64,000 bases of DNA from Aquisphaera giovannonii (GTDB lineage Bacteria > Planctomycetota > Planctomycetia > Isosphaerales > Isosphaeraceae): positions 4,092,001-4,156,000 of the forward strand of contig NZ_CP042997.1 in assembly GCF_008087625.1 (NCBI RefSeq), in the 5' to 3' direction. Under the pieces are notes generated by a model. It did no database searches, had not been told where the DNA came from, and was given only the letters and a program-made list of their open reading frames with translations. Of the stretch, positions 42,004-51,427 are shown one piece after another; the first letter of the stretch is position 1; the number at the start of each line of letters is the position of its first letter. Both the position numbers and the translations under genes were made by a program.

Positions 42004-43338
42004 ATGCTCGTGATCCCGACCGGGACGGACGCCCCGATCTATCACTGGCCATATGCCACGGTCGGGATGATCGTCCTGAACGTCGCGCTCCTCTTCCTGG
42101 TGCCGCCGCCGTCGCAGTCGATCCTGGAGCTGGACCTGGACGACGAGCCGGCCGCGGAGAAGGTCGAGGAGATACCGACGTTCAACCGGTACGCCCTGGA
42201 GCTCGGCACGCGGCGGCTCGTCCCGGTCCAGTGGGTGACGCACAACTTCCTCCACTACGGCTTCCTCCACCTGGCGGGGAACATGCTGTTCCTCTGGGCG
42301 TTCGGGATCGTCGTCGAGGGGAAGCTGGGCCTGATCAAGTTCGTCCTGGCCTACCTGGCGATCGGCACGCTGCACGGGGCGGCGGTGCAGACCTTGCTGA
42401 TGCGATCGGGCGCGGAGGGTCACGCCGCGGGGGCCTCGGCGATCATCTACGGACTGCTCGCGGTCTGCATGATCTGGGCCCCGAGGAATGAGCTGAACTG
42501 CATCGCCATCTTCATGATCGGATTCCGCACCCTGGTCTTCCACTGGGACCTGTATTACACGACCGTGGCGCTCATCTACATCGGCGAGCAGGTGCTCAAC
42601 CTCGTCCTCAGGGGTGTGGTCAGCGGGGATGCCATCGTCAGCGAGATCGGCCACCTCTCCGGTGCGTTCTGGGGGACCGTCGTGGGCATCGTCCTCCTCA
42701 AAACGGGGCTCGTCGATTGCGAGGACTGGGACGTCTTCTCGATCTGGCGGCGCTACCAGAAGCTCGGTCGAGACTGGAAGAAGCGGGGGGAGATGCTGGA
42801 TCGACGGGACGAATCCCCCGCCCACATGCGGCAACGTTCCGGCGGAAAGAGGAAGCCGTGGACCGAGGCCGCCTCCCGGCATGACGCGCCGGCCGGGGCA
42901 TCCTCCGGCTCGTCGCAGGCCCCGGAGGAGCGCGCGGCCGTGGCCCTCCGCAAGGTCCGCCGGCTCATCGACGAGGCCGACTACGAGGCGGCCGTCGCCG
43001 CCTACGCCAAGGCGGCCTCCGGCCTGCGCGGCTGGCCCCCGCAGCCCGAGCTCTACGCCTTCATCAAGGCGATGCACGCTCGCCAGGCCGAAGTCGAGTC
43101 CGTCCCCCTGATGCGCGACCACTGCCGCAGGTATCCCGCGGAGTCCGCCAAGATGCGGCTCAAACTCGCCCAGGTCCTGATGCGGCAATGCCAACGCCCG
43201 GCGGCCGCGATCCGGATCCTGGACGAGGCGCCCGCCGGCACGATCCCCGCCGACCTGGAGCCCGTCCTGGCGAAGCTCCGCCGCCAGGCCGAGGCCCTCC
43301 GCGAGGAGGGGGTGCTCGAGCTGGAGGGGGACGATTGA
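42004..43338 (+). CDS. rhomboid-family intramembrane serine protease with helical C-terminal extension
   Basis: A 444-residue protein. The N-terminal about 250 residues are a rhomboid core: HNFLHYGFLHLAGNMLFLW (the HxxxN helix), GASAIIYG with Ser145, and EIGHLSGAFWG with His217, so the Ser-His dyad is present. The motif is GASA rather than the usual GxSG. The C-terminal part (about 270-444) is soluble: a basic linker then helical repeats (AVALRKVRRLIDEADYEAAVAAY, KMRLKLAQVLMRQCQRPAAAIRIL) like TPRs. Rhomboids cut substrate helices inside the membrane; the substrate is unknown. ATG 42004 has GGAG 7 nt upstream. Confidence 0.85.
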   Translation: MLVIPTGTDAPIYHWPYATVGMIVLNVALLFLVPPPSQSILELDLDDEPAAEKVEEIPTFNRYALELGTRRLVPVQWVTHNFLHYGFLHLAGNMLFLWAFGIVVEGKLGLIKFVLAYLAIGTLHGAAVQTLLMRSGAEGHAAGASAIIYGLLAVCMIWAPRNELNCIAIFMIGFRTLVFHWDLYYTTVALIYIGEQVLNLVLRGVVSGDAIVSEIGHLSGAFWGTVVGIVLLKTGLVDCEDWDVFSIWRRYQKLGRDWKKRGEMLDRRDESPAHMRQRSGGKRKPWTEAASRHDAPAGASSGSSQAPEERAAVALRKVRRLIDEADYEAAVAAYAKAASGLRGWPPQPELYAFIKAMHARQAEVESVPLMRDHCRRYPAESAKMRLKLAQVLMRQCQRPAAAIRILDEAPAGTIPADLEPVLAKLRRQAEALREEGVLELEGDD

Positions 43339-43451
43339 CGATCCCGCCCGGGGCGGCCGGCCCCCGCGCCGCTGCCCCGTTTGCGCGTCGGCACACCGCA
43401 TGCTGATCTAGGACGATGTGGCAAGCCGCGTCGTTCCGCCGAGGGCCCCTC

Positions 43452-46073
43452 ATGGCTTCGACGATCGCCGTCCCGACCGCCGACCGCCGGGTCCAGTCCT
43501 GGCCGATCCTCCTGATCGCCGTCATCCTGGCGACGACCACCGCCGTCGTCGCCCTGGAGCGGGGGCGGGTCGCCGCCATCGCCGCGCGCGGGGCGGAGCC
43601 GCCGGAGGACGCCTCGGTGACCCTGCTCCAGCACATGGCGTTCACCACGATGGTGGCGCTCTTCGCCTGGCACCAGCGGCGGGTCCTCCGCTTCCTGCTG
43701 GGGACGATGGCCCGCAACTGGCTCGTCGGCGCGGAGATCGTCCTGCTCGTGGCCATCGTCTACGGGGCCTTCTCCAGCTTCGGCGTCCCCGAATTATTCT
43801 GGGACGACCCGCGGCTGACGGTCGCCATCTCGGGATTCGGGGCCTCCGCCTTCCTGGCGCTCGCCTGGTATGCGATCTACCTGCTGGACGTCTCGCGGCC
43901 GTCGCGGAGCCGCCGGAGGCGGCTCGACTGGGACCAGCTCGAGCCGGTCATGATCGCGTCGGGGATCCCCTCCCTGCTGCGGATGAGCACGGCGGACATG
44001 TCCCCCCGGCGGCAGCTCGGCTGCTGCCTCGCGGCGGCGATGATGCCGGGGCTCTTCCTCCTGGCCCTGCCGGCGTTCCTGCCGGCGATCCGGCCCGGCG
44101 GGGAGCTCCGCGTCGTGGAATGGCCCTGGCTTGTCGGCCTGGCCGTCGGGGCGTTCTTGCCCTACGTCCTGCTGGCGACGCGGCCGGTGCGGTTCGTCGC
44201 GCTCCAGCTCCGCCGCCTCTGGGACCCGTCCGCGCCCCGGCCGGACGTCGGCGAGGTCATCCTCCGCCCGGGCGTCCTCCTCTGGGCGCTGGGGCTCGTC
44301 TACGTCGCCTCGCTCGTCGTGGACCGCCTGCAACCCCGCCTGATCGTCCCGGCCGCCTTGATCTGCCTCATGCTGTCGATGATCGCGGTCTCGGCGGCGT
44401 TCTTCTTCTCGATCCGCAGCCGGCAGACCCGGGCGCTCGTGCTCCTGCTCGTCCCGGCGGCCCTGGCGCTCAACGGCGTGCAGACCTACGACACCTGCTA
44501 CCGGGGCCTGGAGGATTACTACCCCCGCGACCCGCTCTGCATGGCGCTCGGGCTCCCTTCTTCGTTCTCCACCGGCGAGGGTTCGCCGGTGAACCTCGTG
44601 GAGTTCCAGGAGAAGCACGGGGGCCGCGAGCTCCGCGAGCAGGCCGTCGAGAGCCGGACGAGGATCCTCGACGCCTGGAAGGGCCGGCTCGCGACCGGTC
44701 GCCCGAACGCCGACGGGGGGGGCGATGCCCGGGGGACGACCGACAAGCCGATCCTCGTGGCGGTCGCCACCTGCGGCGGGGCGCTGCGGGCCGGCCTGTG
44801 GACGGCGGCCGTCCTCGACGCGATCTCCCGCGCGATCCCGGAGTTCCCCGAGCACGTCCGCTTCGTCACCGGCGCGTCCGGGGGCATGGTCGGCGCCGCG
44901 GCGTTCGTCACGGCCCTCCACGAGCGGCGGCTCGCGGCCGGCACGCCCGCGGCCGCGGACGCGGGCGTGCCGATCATGGAGTGCTTCGCCGGCGACTACC
45001 TCAGCCCGATCGCCCGCCAGCTCATCCTCCGCGACGTGCCGATGTTCATCTTCCCCTGGCGGCAGCGCTACGACCGCGGCCACGCGCTGGAGGACGCCCT
45101 CACCGGCGATGGCAGGCTCGCCTGCCTCGGCCGCACGTTCGGCGAGCTCCTCGGGGCCGAGCAGGAGGGCTCGATCCCCTCGATCGTCTTCTCCCCCATG
45201 CTCGTCGAGGACGGGAGGCGGTTGCTCATCAGCAACCTGGACCTCGCGGACGTGGCGGTGCTCGACGGCGGCAACGCCCTCTACGAGGATCCCAGGGAGA
45301 TCGTCGAGATCATCGAGGCGAAGACCTCCAGCGAGCTCGCCCGCCGCGACCGGCTGGAGTTCCGCCGCATCAGCGCGATCTCCGCGGTGGAGCTCTTCCG
45401 CCTCTTCCCCCGCGCCCGCGACCGATTCCGGGTCGTGACGGCGGTCCGGATGAATGCGACCTTCCCGTTCGTGACGCCGGCCGGCGTGCTGCCCACGGTC
45501 TCGCCCCGCCAGGTCGTGGACGCCGGCTACTACGACAACTACGGCGTGGACCTCGCCACGGCCCTGCTGTTCTCCCACCGGGATTGGATCGCGCGCAACA
45601 CCTCCGGCGTCCTCCTCGTGCAGATCCGCGCCTTCCGCAACGAGAAGCAGCTCAAGGTGCTGGACCAGCCGATCCTCCAGGAAGGGCTCGTGACGACGGC
45701 CACCAACGTGATGAACGTCCTCTGGCGGGGCCTCCGCTGGGTGACCTCGCCGGTGGCCGGGCTCGCCGAGGCCCGGTCGGCCGTCATGCGCTTCCGCAAC
45801 GACGGCCAGATCCACGTCCTGGGCCGCTACTTCCAGGACAAGGTCCCGGACGACCCCGAGTTCTTCAAGACGGTCATCTTCACCTGCGACACCGCCATCG
45901 GCAGCACCGACGAGCAGCAGCTCGAGACCCTGAACTGGCACCTCCCCGCCGAGGAAGTGGGCCAGATCAAATCCAACATGACCACCCGCGACCAGAACCG
46001 CCTCCGACTGGACCTGGTGGGCAAGTGGTGGCGCCAGCGATCCGGCGAATCCCGCAAGGCCGCCGCGCGGTGA
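43452..46073 (+). CDS. membrane patatin-like phospholipase
   Basis: An 873-residue protein. The first about 360 residues contain eight or so membrane helices. The C-terminal patatin domain has an oxyanion-hole stretch ATCGGALRAGLW, the nucleophile elbow VTGASGGMVG (Ser476) and the catalytic Asp in VVDAGYYDNYG (Asp690). Patatins are Ser/Asp-dyad lipid acyl hydrolases. Membrane-fused patatins with this length are seen in planctomycetes and some proteobacteria; lipid target unknown. ATG 43452 is chosen (GAGGG 6 nt upstream); ATG 43416 is in frame but its AGGA is too close. The lower-GC gene pair that follows is separated by 135 bp. Confidence 0.85.
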   Translation: MASTIAVPTADRRVQSWPILLIAVILATTTAVVALERGRVAAIAARGAEPPEDASVTLLQHMAFTTMVALFAWHQRRVLRFLLGTMARNWLVGAEIVLLVAIVYGAFSSFGVPELFWDDPRLTVAISGFGASAFLALAWYAIYLLDVSRPSRSRRRRLDWDQLEPVMIASGIPSLLRMSTADMSPRRQLGCCLAAAMMPGLFLLALPAFLPAIRPGGELRVVEWPWLVGLAVGAFLPYVLLATRPVRFVALQLRRLWDPSAPRPDVGEVILRPGVLLWALGLVYVASLVVDRLQPRLIVPAALICLMLSMIAVSAAFFFSIRSRQTRALVLLLVPAALALNGVQTYDTCYRGLEDYYPRDPLCMALGLPSSFSTGEGSPVNLVEFQEKHGGRELREQAVESRTRILDAWKGRLATGRPNADGGGDARGTTDKPILVAVATCGGALRAGLWTAAVLDAISRAIPEFPEHVRFVTGASGGMVGAAAFVTALHERRLAAGTPAAADAGVPIMECFAGDYLSPIARQLILRDVPMFIFPWRQRYDRGHALEDALTGDGRLACLGRTFGELLGAEQEGSIPSIVFSPMLVEDGRRLLISNLDLADVAVLDGGNALYEDPREIVEIIEAKTSSELARRDRLEFRRISAISAVELFRLFPRARDRFRVVTAVRMNATFPFVTPAGVLPTVSPRQVVDAGYYDNYGVDLATALLFSHRDWIARNTSGVLLVQIRAFRNEKQLKVLDQPILQEGLVTTATNVMNVLWRGLRWVTSPVAGLAEARSAVMRFRNDGQIHVLGRYFQDKVPDDPEFFKTVIFTCDTAIGSTDEQQLETLNWHLPAEEVGQIKSNMTTRDQNRLRLDLVGKWWRQRSGESRKAAAR

Positions 46074-46208
46074 GCTCCGCTCGGATCGCTGAAACTGATG
46101 GACACACAGCCGCGTCGGTCTCGTAAGATGAGGACAGTTACAAGAGAGTTATTGCCGCCGGCCACTCGTCCGGGCGGACGAGCCGACATGGGGAGTCCGG
46201 AGGTGAGG

Positions 46209-46910
46209 ATGCAATCGCACGAGCTGGACTACGAACGTCCTGAGGCCGGTGAGGTCCTCCGGGAACTGCATGCAGCCAAGAGCAATCCCGAACGCCTGCG
46301 TCGAGCGGTCATCGATGCCGAGTCGCTCGACTTCAGCCCCGACGAGGCTCGAGAGCTGATCGGCCTGCTCAGACATTTTATCTCGACATACCGACATTCG
46401 ACGGAGCCTATCGATATCACAGTTGTCGGTTCAGCGATTCGAACACTGATCGCGATCATACCGATTGATCAGCTTGACTGCATCGTGGCGGAGCTCCTCG
46501 ACGATGCCGCCCAGCCGTCCCTTCGCGTGGATATCACGGTTGCCAAGATGATCGTTCGCAAGCTCGTCGCGAATCCGACGGCTTGTCCGGACCCTTACGA
46601 CATATTGAAGCGATTCCTATGGGGCCTGGAAGCAAAGTACCTCGACGATCGTACGATCGAGACCAGGGGTCATGGGGCGGTGGCCATGGATACCGTCCTG
46701 GCGTTGGCCCTGGTCGGGACGCCGGACTTCTCGGTGATCCTGGACCGCCTCAGGTCCTTCGACGCTGCATGGTTCCGGCAGCTTGTCGCCAGGGAAGCCA
46801 CGAGGCTCGCGACGGATTTCAGCAGGAGTTCCTACCATGCCTCCTGCTCGAGGATCATACGATCGCTCAATGAACTCGCAGTGGCGGCGGTGCCCACGGC
46901 GGCGGTATAG
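46209..46910 (+). CDS. helical protein of unknown function, first gene of lower-GC cassette
   Basis: A 233-residue protein, nearly all helical, reminiscent of HEAT-like repeats (VLRELHAAKSNPERLRRAVI, ARELIGLLRHFISTYRHS, IDQLDCIVAELLDDAAQPSL, ILDRLRSFDAAWFRQLV). No family recognised. ATG 46209 has GGAGG 5 nt upstream; the frame is open back to 46098 with other ATGs (46188). Codon use is visibly less GC-biased than its neighbours (ataccgattgatcag, gatatcacagttgtcgg), suggesting acquisition by transfer. The next gene begins 11 bp later, so the two are probably co-transcribed and functionally linked. Confidence 0.7.
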   Translation: MQSHELDYERPEAGEVLRELHAAKSNPERLRRAVIDAESLDFSPDEARELIGLLRHFISTYRHSTEPIDITVVGSAIRTLIAIIPIDQLDCIVAELLDDAAQPSLRVDITVAKMIVRKLVANPTACPDPYDILKRFLWGLEAKYLDDRTIETRGHGAVAMDTVLALALVGTPDFSVILDRLRSFDAAWFRQLVAREATRLATDFSRSSYHASCSRIIRSLNELAVAAVPTAAV

Positions 46911-46921
46911 GTACAAGGCAC

Positions 46922-47614
46922 ATGCCTGCTCGACGATTCGGGTTGGTGCCGATCCGGGAACTCGACGTGATCGGCATCGATTCCGAGGAGGCCACGAATT
47001 TTGTTCGACACCTCGGCCTGGCGGACGAGGCGGGTGAATTGCCCGAGGACTCGGCGAGCCTCCGGATCATCCACATGGGGCCGCCGCTCGAGCGAGCCAT
47101 CACAAGGGCCCCCATCCGATGCGTCGGCACGCTCCCAGTTTCGAGGGTTGAGATCCTCCTCATTCGCGAGTTTGTTGCTCGCCTCGAGGACGAAATCGAG
47201 GCCGCCAACCTCAGGCGGCCCGTCGACCAGTATTGCATCGTCCCTCATGTCGAGCGTGATCAAATTGTCGGCGGCAGGACAGTCCGCTTCCGCCGCTTCA
47301 ATTGCGGCGGGTTCGTGCTCGAGGCTTACCGATCCGCCTCGATCCAGTTGCTCGATACGGACGAAGAGGCGCTCCCTCAGGTCAGCCTCGCCCTCCTGAA
47401 GAAGCAATACCCGGACCTCGCTACCGCATTGGATCGCCCCGCGATTCGCAAGCGGATGGGGCTCGTGGGCCAGGGTCCTTGGCCGGTGGTCCTTTGCGGC
47501 TACGTCCTCAATGCCCTGGACCGCACGGAGGCCGAGATTCGTGCTCGGCCCTACAAAGCCGAAGAGGGTGACGAGCTTTTTCCACCTCGTCGCACCCCCT
47601 CCACCTCTTATTGA
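46922..47614 (+). CDS. unknown protein with NlpC/P60-like Cys motif, second gene of lower-GC cassette
   Basis: A 230-residue protein. The only familiar element is RFNCGGFVLEAYRSASIQLLD (about 125-145), which resembles the active-site helix of NlpC/P60-type papain-fold peptidases (D/N-C-S/G-G-F-V...Y...G-I-x-L). A candidate His (CIVPHVERD) lies before the Cys, as in circularly permuted members of that superfamily. This would make it a Cys peptidase, amidase or acyltransferase, but the match is a short motif only. It starts 11 bp after the preceding helical protein. Its stop TGA abuts the stop of the convergent EamA gene. Codon use is less GC-rich than surrounding genes. Confidence 0.65.
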   Translation: MPARRFGLVPIRELDVIGIDSEEATNFVRHLGLADEAGELPEDSASLRIIHMGPPLERAITRAPIRCVGTLPVSRVEILLIREFVARLEDEIEAANLRRPVDQYCIVPHVERDQIVGGRTVRFRRFNCGGFVLEAYRSASIQLLDTDEEALPQVSLALLKKQYPDLATALDRPAIRKRMGLVGQGPWPVVLCGYVLNALDRTEAEIRARPYKAEEGDELFPPRRTPSTSY

Positions 47615-48061
47615 TCAGAACACCCGCCCGAGTGCCTCCTGCACGGCGGGGAGCGTCAGGAGGACCCCGCAGAGGATCAGCCCGGCGCCGGCGAGGGTCA
47701 GGGGCTTGACGGCCTCGCCCAGGACGAGGACGCCCAGGGCCATCGCGATGACGAAGCTCAGCTTGTCGATCGGCGCCACGCCGGAGATGGGCCCGGCCTT
47801 CAGGGCGGCGAAGTAGAAGAGCCACGAGCAGCCCGTGGCGACGCCGGAGAGGACCAGGGCCAGCCACGACCGGCCGGAGATCGACCGCAGCGCGGGCATC
47901 TGCCCGGTGGCCGCGACGATCCCCGCGGCGAAGGCCAGGATGACCACCGTCCTCACCAACGTCGCCACGTTCGAGGGGACCTGATCCACCCCGATCTTCG
48001 CCAGCACCGCCGTCAGCCCCGCGAAGAGGGCGGAGAGCCCCGCGTAGATCACCCAGCTCAC
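47615..48061 (-). CDS. EamA-family (DMT) small transporter
   Basis: A 148-residue protein with five predicted membrane helices, the size of single-EamA-domain transporters, which work as dimers. Typical blocks are WVIYAGLSALFAGLTAVLAK, LVRTVVILAFAAGIVA, SWLALVLSGVATGCSWLFYF, APIDKLSFVIAMALGVLVLGE and LAGAGLILCGVLLTL. The family exports or imports small metabolites; substrate unknown. GTG 48061 follows GGAGG by 10 nt; the frame is open much further upstream, but only as the antisense of the next gene. It shares a TGATCA junction with the convergent gene's stop. Confidence 0.88.
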   Translation of the reverse strand: MSWVIYAGLSALFAGLTAVLAKIGVDQVPSNVATLVRTVVILAFAAGIVAATGQMPALRSISGRSWLALVLSGVATGCSWLFYFAALKAGPISGVAPIDKLSFVIAMALGVLVLGEAVKPLTLAGAGLILCGVLLTLPAVQEALGRVF

Positions 48062-48244
48062 GTCGATGTCTCCTCCATCCAGGGCCGGGACGGGCTCGCC
48101 CCCGCGGTTTGTGCCCGCGCGATCGGGCGAGTAGAATCCTCGGGCCACGCGCCGGGCCCTGGGCACGGGACGAGGATACCGGGTTCCGGTCCGTAACGCG
48201 CCGCCGACCTCCCGCCACCCCCCTCGCACCCCGAGACACCGACC

Positions 48245-49958
<1,714 letters not shown>

Positions 49959-49984
<26 letters not shown>

Positions 49985-50642
49985 CCGCCCGATCCCCGAG
50001 CTGGCGCCGCCAGCTCGCCGCGAGCGGCGGCAAGGCGGCGAGCTCGGCGGCGAGGCGATGGTCGTCCCGGTCGATGTGCATGACCCGGTTGGCCCGCTCG
50101 ACGGTCCACTCGGGGCAGGGGCGATCCGCCAGCCGCATGGGCTGTCCGGCCTCCACGACCCCCTCGGCCAGCAAGCGGAAGTACCAGCCGATGAAGCCGG
50201 TCTGCTGGACCTGGGCCGCGAGCGTCTTGACCCGCCAACGCCGCGCCAGCTTCCAGCAGGGTTGGCGAGGCTGGGAGACCTGGAAGACCGCCGAGCCGAC
50301 TTCCCAGACGTCCCCGATGCAGACCTGCGGCTCGGCCAGGCCGCGCAGGGAGAAATTCTCGCCGAACGCGCCGAAGGGCATCGCCGGCAGGCCGAGACGC
50401 CCGATCCAGTAATCCAGATGGTCCGCCGAGTAGACGCACACGGCCTTGTCCGGGCCGCCGTGGTTCTCGAGGTCGGCCTGGCCGTCTCCGTCGAGGTTGG
50501 TCGCCCTCGCGAGGACCGGCCCGGCGGCCGGCGACTTGAGGAAGCCGGAGGTCCACGGCCCTTGCCCGGGCCCTCGCGGGAGATCGGCGTCCAGTTCGCG
50601 GGGGCGGCCGACCTGGATGGAGACGAGCATCGGGGCCGTCAT
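49959..50642 (-). CDS. MOSC-domain protein (YiiM-like)
   Basis: A 227-residue protein with a MOSC domain over most of its length. Key block: VSQPRQPCWKLARR, with Cys129 in the conserved QPRxPC position; also NHGGPDKAVCVYSADHLDYW and FGENFSLRGL. The YiiM type transfers electrons for reduction of N-hydroxylated compounds using molybdenum cofactor with a sulfur ligand. A molybdopterin-fold oxidoreductase gene lies just upstream on the same strand (7 bp), supporting a molybdenum-linked role. Its stop lies inside the convergent esterase-SMP30 gene. Confidence 0.9.
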
Positions 50643-50649
50643 CGGCGGT

Positions 50650-51207
50650 TCACCTCGAGGTGGGCGGGGCGTCCGCCTTGCGACGCAGGTCCGCCTGGCT
50701 GTGGCGGACCTCGAGGCTCGCCACCCGGCGGACCCATCGCGCCTGCCGCTTCTCCCCGGGCGCGACGATCCGGAACGGCCCCTCGCGATCGTCCAGCGCC
50801 TTGCCGTCGCGACGATCGGCCAGGAGCACGACCTCGTCCGTGAACTCCGGGTCGAGCTCCGGCAGCGCGAAGACGGCGCGGTATCCGTCGTCCGCCTGGA
50901 CGAGCAGGTAGTAGGAAAGCATCTCCCCGCGGAGGGCGACGCCCCCCGCGACGCCGGCCTTCCGGAGGACGTCGCCGAGGAGCACCCCCTCGAAGACCGC
51001 CTCCCTCCCGTCGTGGTCCTTCGCCCTGACTGCTTTGCGGGGCATCCCGGCCAGGTCCGCCGTCCTCAATTGCAGCGGGCGGGCGACCTCGCCCTTCACG
51101 GCCAGGACCGGCTCCGCCCTGGCCTTCGATGGCTCCTGGCCGTCCGCCGCGGCGGCGCGGAACACCAGGGCGAGAGCCAGGGAGGAAAGAAACGGGCGAA
51201 GTTGCAT
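50650..51207 (-). CDS. exported molybdopterin-binding-fold oxidoreductase-like protein
   Basis: A 185-residue protein with a signal peptide (MQLRPFLSSLALALVFRAAA). The rest resembles the small oxidoreductase molybdopterin-binding domain (SUOX/YedY-type), as in LRTADLAGMPRKAVRAKDHD, YYLLVQADDGYRAVFALPEL and GPFRIVAPGEKRQARWVRRV. The usual cofactor Cys is not obvious, so it may bind a ligand without a Mo centre. The MOSC gene follows 7 bp downstream, so the two form an operon. ATG 51207 begins the signal peptide. Confidence 0.78.
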   Translation of the reverse strand: MQLRPFLSSLALALVFRAAAADGQEPSKARAEPVLAVKGEVARPLQLRTADLAGMPRKAVRAKDHDGREAVFEGVLLGDVLRKAGVAGGVALRGEMLSYYLLVQADDGYRAVFALPELDPEFTDEVVLLADRRDGKALDDREGPFRIVAPGEKRQARWVRRVASLEVRHSQADLRRKADAPPTSR

Positions 51208-51427
51208 CGGGACGAGATCCCTCGGGTCGCGCCGAGGCGGCCTCGGCCCCGTCGCGATGGGGCCATTATCCTTCGAGGAATCACGCGATGCAATCCGCCC
51301 AGGCGGACTGCGACGACAACCCGGAAGGGAAGGCTCACCGGGGACGGCCCGGCCGCCGGGGCCGGGGATCGGGTCGCGCGGCCGGCGGATGCCGCCGGCG
51401 GGCGGGCCGGGGCCGGCCTCCCGGCGG

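Noticed and set aside
43452-47614. Patatin plus two-gene cassette as a CBASS-type defence operon
   Set aside because: No cyclic-nucleotide synthase or other CBASS component is present, the patatin is membrane-fused and normal in composition, and 135 bp separate it from the cassette.
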